The notes beneath the pieces were generated by a model. It made no database searches, was not told where the DNA came from, and saw nothing but the letters and a program-made list of their open reading frames with translations. This document shows, piece by piece, positions 62,427 to 64,000 of a stretch of 64,000 nt of DNA (positions within the stretch are counted from its first letter, which is position 1; the number at the start of each line of letters is the position of its first letter). The stretch lies in NCBI GenBank assembly GCA_012295275.1, contig CM022671.1:15638956-15702955 (forward strand), written 5' to 3'. The position numbers and the translations under genes were made by a program. Source of the stretch: Chrysomallon squamiferum. Lineage: Eukaryota > Mollusca > Gastropoda > Neomphalida > Peltospiridae.

Positions 62427-62430
<4 letters not shown>
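62318..62430. repeat. Local duplicate, copy 2, bounded by T and A runs
   Basis: Second copy of the block at 61213-61345. It is preceded by a T run (about 62297-62320) and followed by an A run (about 62432-62458) and an AAT array, so it may be a retroposed or slippage-prone unit. Confidence 0.85.
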
Positions 62431-62498
<68 letters not shown>

Positions 62499-64000
62499 TG
62501 AATTAAGAGAGAGAATTAGGAGAGAGAGAAAAAATATAATAATAAAAATTAGATCCTGCTTCGGGCCTAAACAAACATGTAATTCAGGTGTCATCTATTT
62601 TCATTTATGGTGTATGAAGGAGATGATACATTTGTTGTTTCAGTAATTTCAAGATTTTATTAACTCTCCTTGTCACTTCCATTCACAACAAAATCAATAG
62701 AAAAGCTTTTTTTTTTTTTTTTTTTTTGTCTTTTTTTTTTTTTTTTAAATCATCTTGTTTTTTTGTTTTTTGGTTTCCTTTGATAGTAATATGATGTATG
62801 AGTTGAATCATTTTAGATATACGCTGTCACGGAATATCGTTAGTAACACTGTAATTACGTTTATCTTATACTCACTGGTGGTGAAAGAAATAATTCGTTG
62901 CTATGGCCGCCCACGCTTGTTATTATAAAAGAAGAAAAAATATCATGAATATTACCAACAGGAAAATGTTGTTACCACTTGATAAAATTGATTCTGCTAC
63001 ATCAATATTACAACGCACGTGTATGGACATTTTTAGAAAGTCGGGAAGGTGTAATCACGTTAAATCTGCGGATGTAAATTCTGAATAATTCCGAATCCGA
63101 AACACGATCCTGGTCTGGAATTCAGAGGAAGACATATGTAAATCTAGAAATTTTTAAATGATTGTTACTAAGACTTCTTAAATGCATACAATACGTGACA
63201 CGGTAAAATTTAAACCAGGAACTCTTCATCTTTCTATTAATCACAACAAATATGGCCAAAGGCTGACATAGGTCATTTTAACTGGCCCCAGGTTGATCCA
63301 GTGTTAATGATTTCAGCGCGGATCTTTTTCTCCCCAAACTAGCGTTGTCATCAGCCGGAGAATAGTATTGTTTCGTTTAGAAACTCCCATAGAATTCATT
63401 CAGTATTGCTTAAAGCAAGATATTGCAAACAGAAAGTAATAACCCAGACTTTATTATATATTAACAGAAATGACACGAAGTTTAATTTAATAATTCTAAC
63501 ATGTCTGATATTTGAGTAATATTAATAGAAAAGAAAAATGATATTTTCTGTGATTTCTCATTTATGTGATTTGATGTTAAATTATTTACTGTAAATTACT
63601 TTTTGATGACTTTTTTTATTATTTATTTATTTATTTATTTATTAGAAAACATGTATCTGAAATCGAAAATATTTTATAATGTATTTAATATTTGTAATCT
63701 GTCTTTGTACCATTATATGTTAATTTACCCGTTGTATTGATATCACGCTTTTGTAGAATATTTTGCTCTGCTCTAAAATTAATACGTATGCACTGTTCAT
63801 TACATGCACGTGAAATGTTTCCATAAGTCTGACTAGCTTATGGATTTTTAAAATTATTATTTCCTAACATTTGATAGCGTTATTAACAAAAATGTCTTAA
63901 ACATTCAATACTAACCAAAGATATTTAGCAAATAAATTTGTAAAAAATAGTGAGTGATTCCATAGGCTTTGAAATATATTATTATTATTATTATTATTAT

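Larger units (their letters stand above)
56041..64000. other. Gene-poor, repeat-rich tail of the window
   Basis: No intact coding gene is recognised. Contents: ATA/ATT arrays, a retrotransposon relic (57950-58320), two CT microsatellites, long T and A runs, a GC-richer island after a T run (60424-60720), a local duplication (61213-61345 and 62318-62430), and a 61-codon ORF at 62903-63088 that starts ATGGCCGCC in a good Kozak context but has no recognisable family. Confidence 0.55.

Overview
This is a eukaryotic nuclear window. It is very AT-rich and full of microsatellites and minisatellites (CATA, GA/CT, CA/TG, AT, ATT). Its genes are split by GT-AG introns and code for animal proteins. The repeat style and protein flavour suggest a lophotrochozoan, most likely a mollusc and possibly a cephalopod. 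That assignment is inference only, because no species marker is visible.

Layout. 1-6152 has no recognisable exon and carries tandem and simple repeats. 6153-6594 (minus) is the first coding exon of an SLC2A13-like H+/myo-inositol cotransporter; its other exons are not in the window. 6595-11143 holds a minisatellite and a broken Tc1/mariner transposase. 11144-22116 (minus) is an 18-exon IQCA1/DRC11 gene, a motile-cilium dynein-regulatory-complex subunit. It stands head-to-head with a 7-exon BCAP31 gene (23351-26879, plus), an ER membrane cargo and quality-control protein. BCAP31 converges on a 5-exon PSPH gene (29065-31366, minus), phosphoserine phosphatase. 36528-44938 (minus) is a complete 9-exon SLC2A13-like gene of 614 codons. 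49502-50410 (plus) is a three-exon gene for an unrecognised 111-residue single-pass membrane protein. 52867-55488 (minus) is an 873-codon uninterrupted SWT1 endoribonuclease gene. 55489-64000 is gene-poor, with a decayed non-LTR retrotransposon piece and many simple repeats.

The genes are ordinary housekeeping and ciliary genes and do not form one pathway. The two SLC2A13-like loci are paralogues on the same strand about 30 kb apart, with IQCA1, BCAP31 and PSPH between them.

Most notable: (1) two single-base frameshifts, both at G runs, in otherwise intact exons of IQCA1 and BCAP31, pointing to assembly errors or real allelic damage; (2) an unidentified small membrane-protein gene; (3) an SWT1 coding region with no introns; (4) a non-autonomous hAT-type element with matching terminal inverted repeats and an 8-bp target duplication, sitting inside a diverged tandem array in an SLC2A13 intron; (5) an RFX X-box-like site just upstream of the ciliary gene. 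I saw no convincing prokaryotic-style system, CRISPR array, rRNA or tRNA.

Exon boundaries were read by hand from splice consensus, phase and family similarity. All were checked for phase consistency, but none is backed by transcripts.
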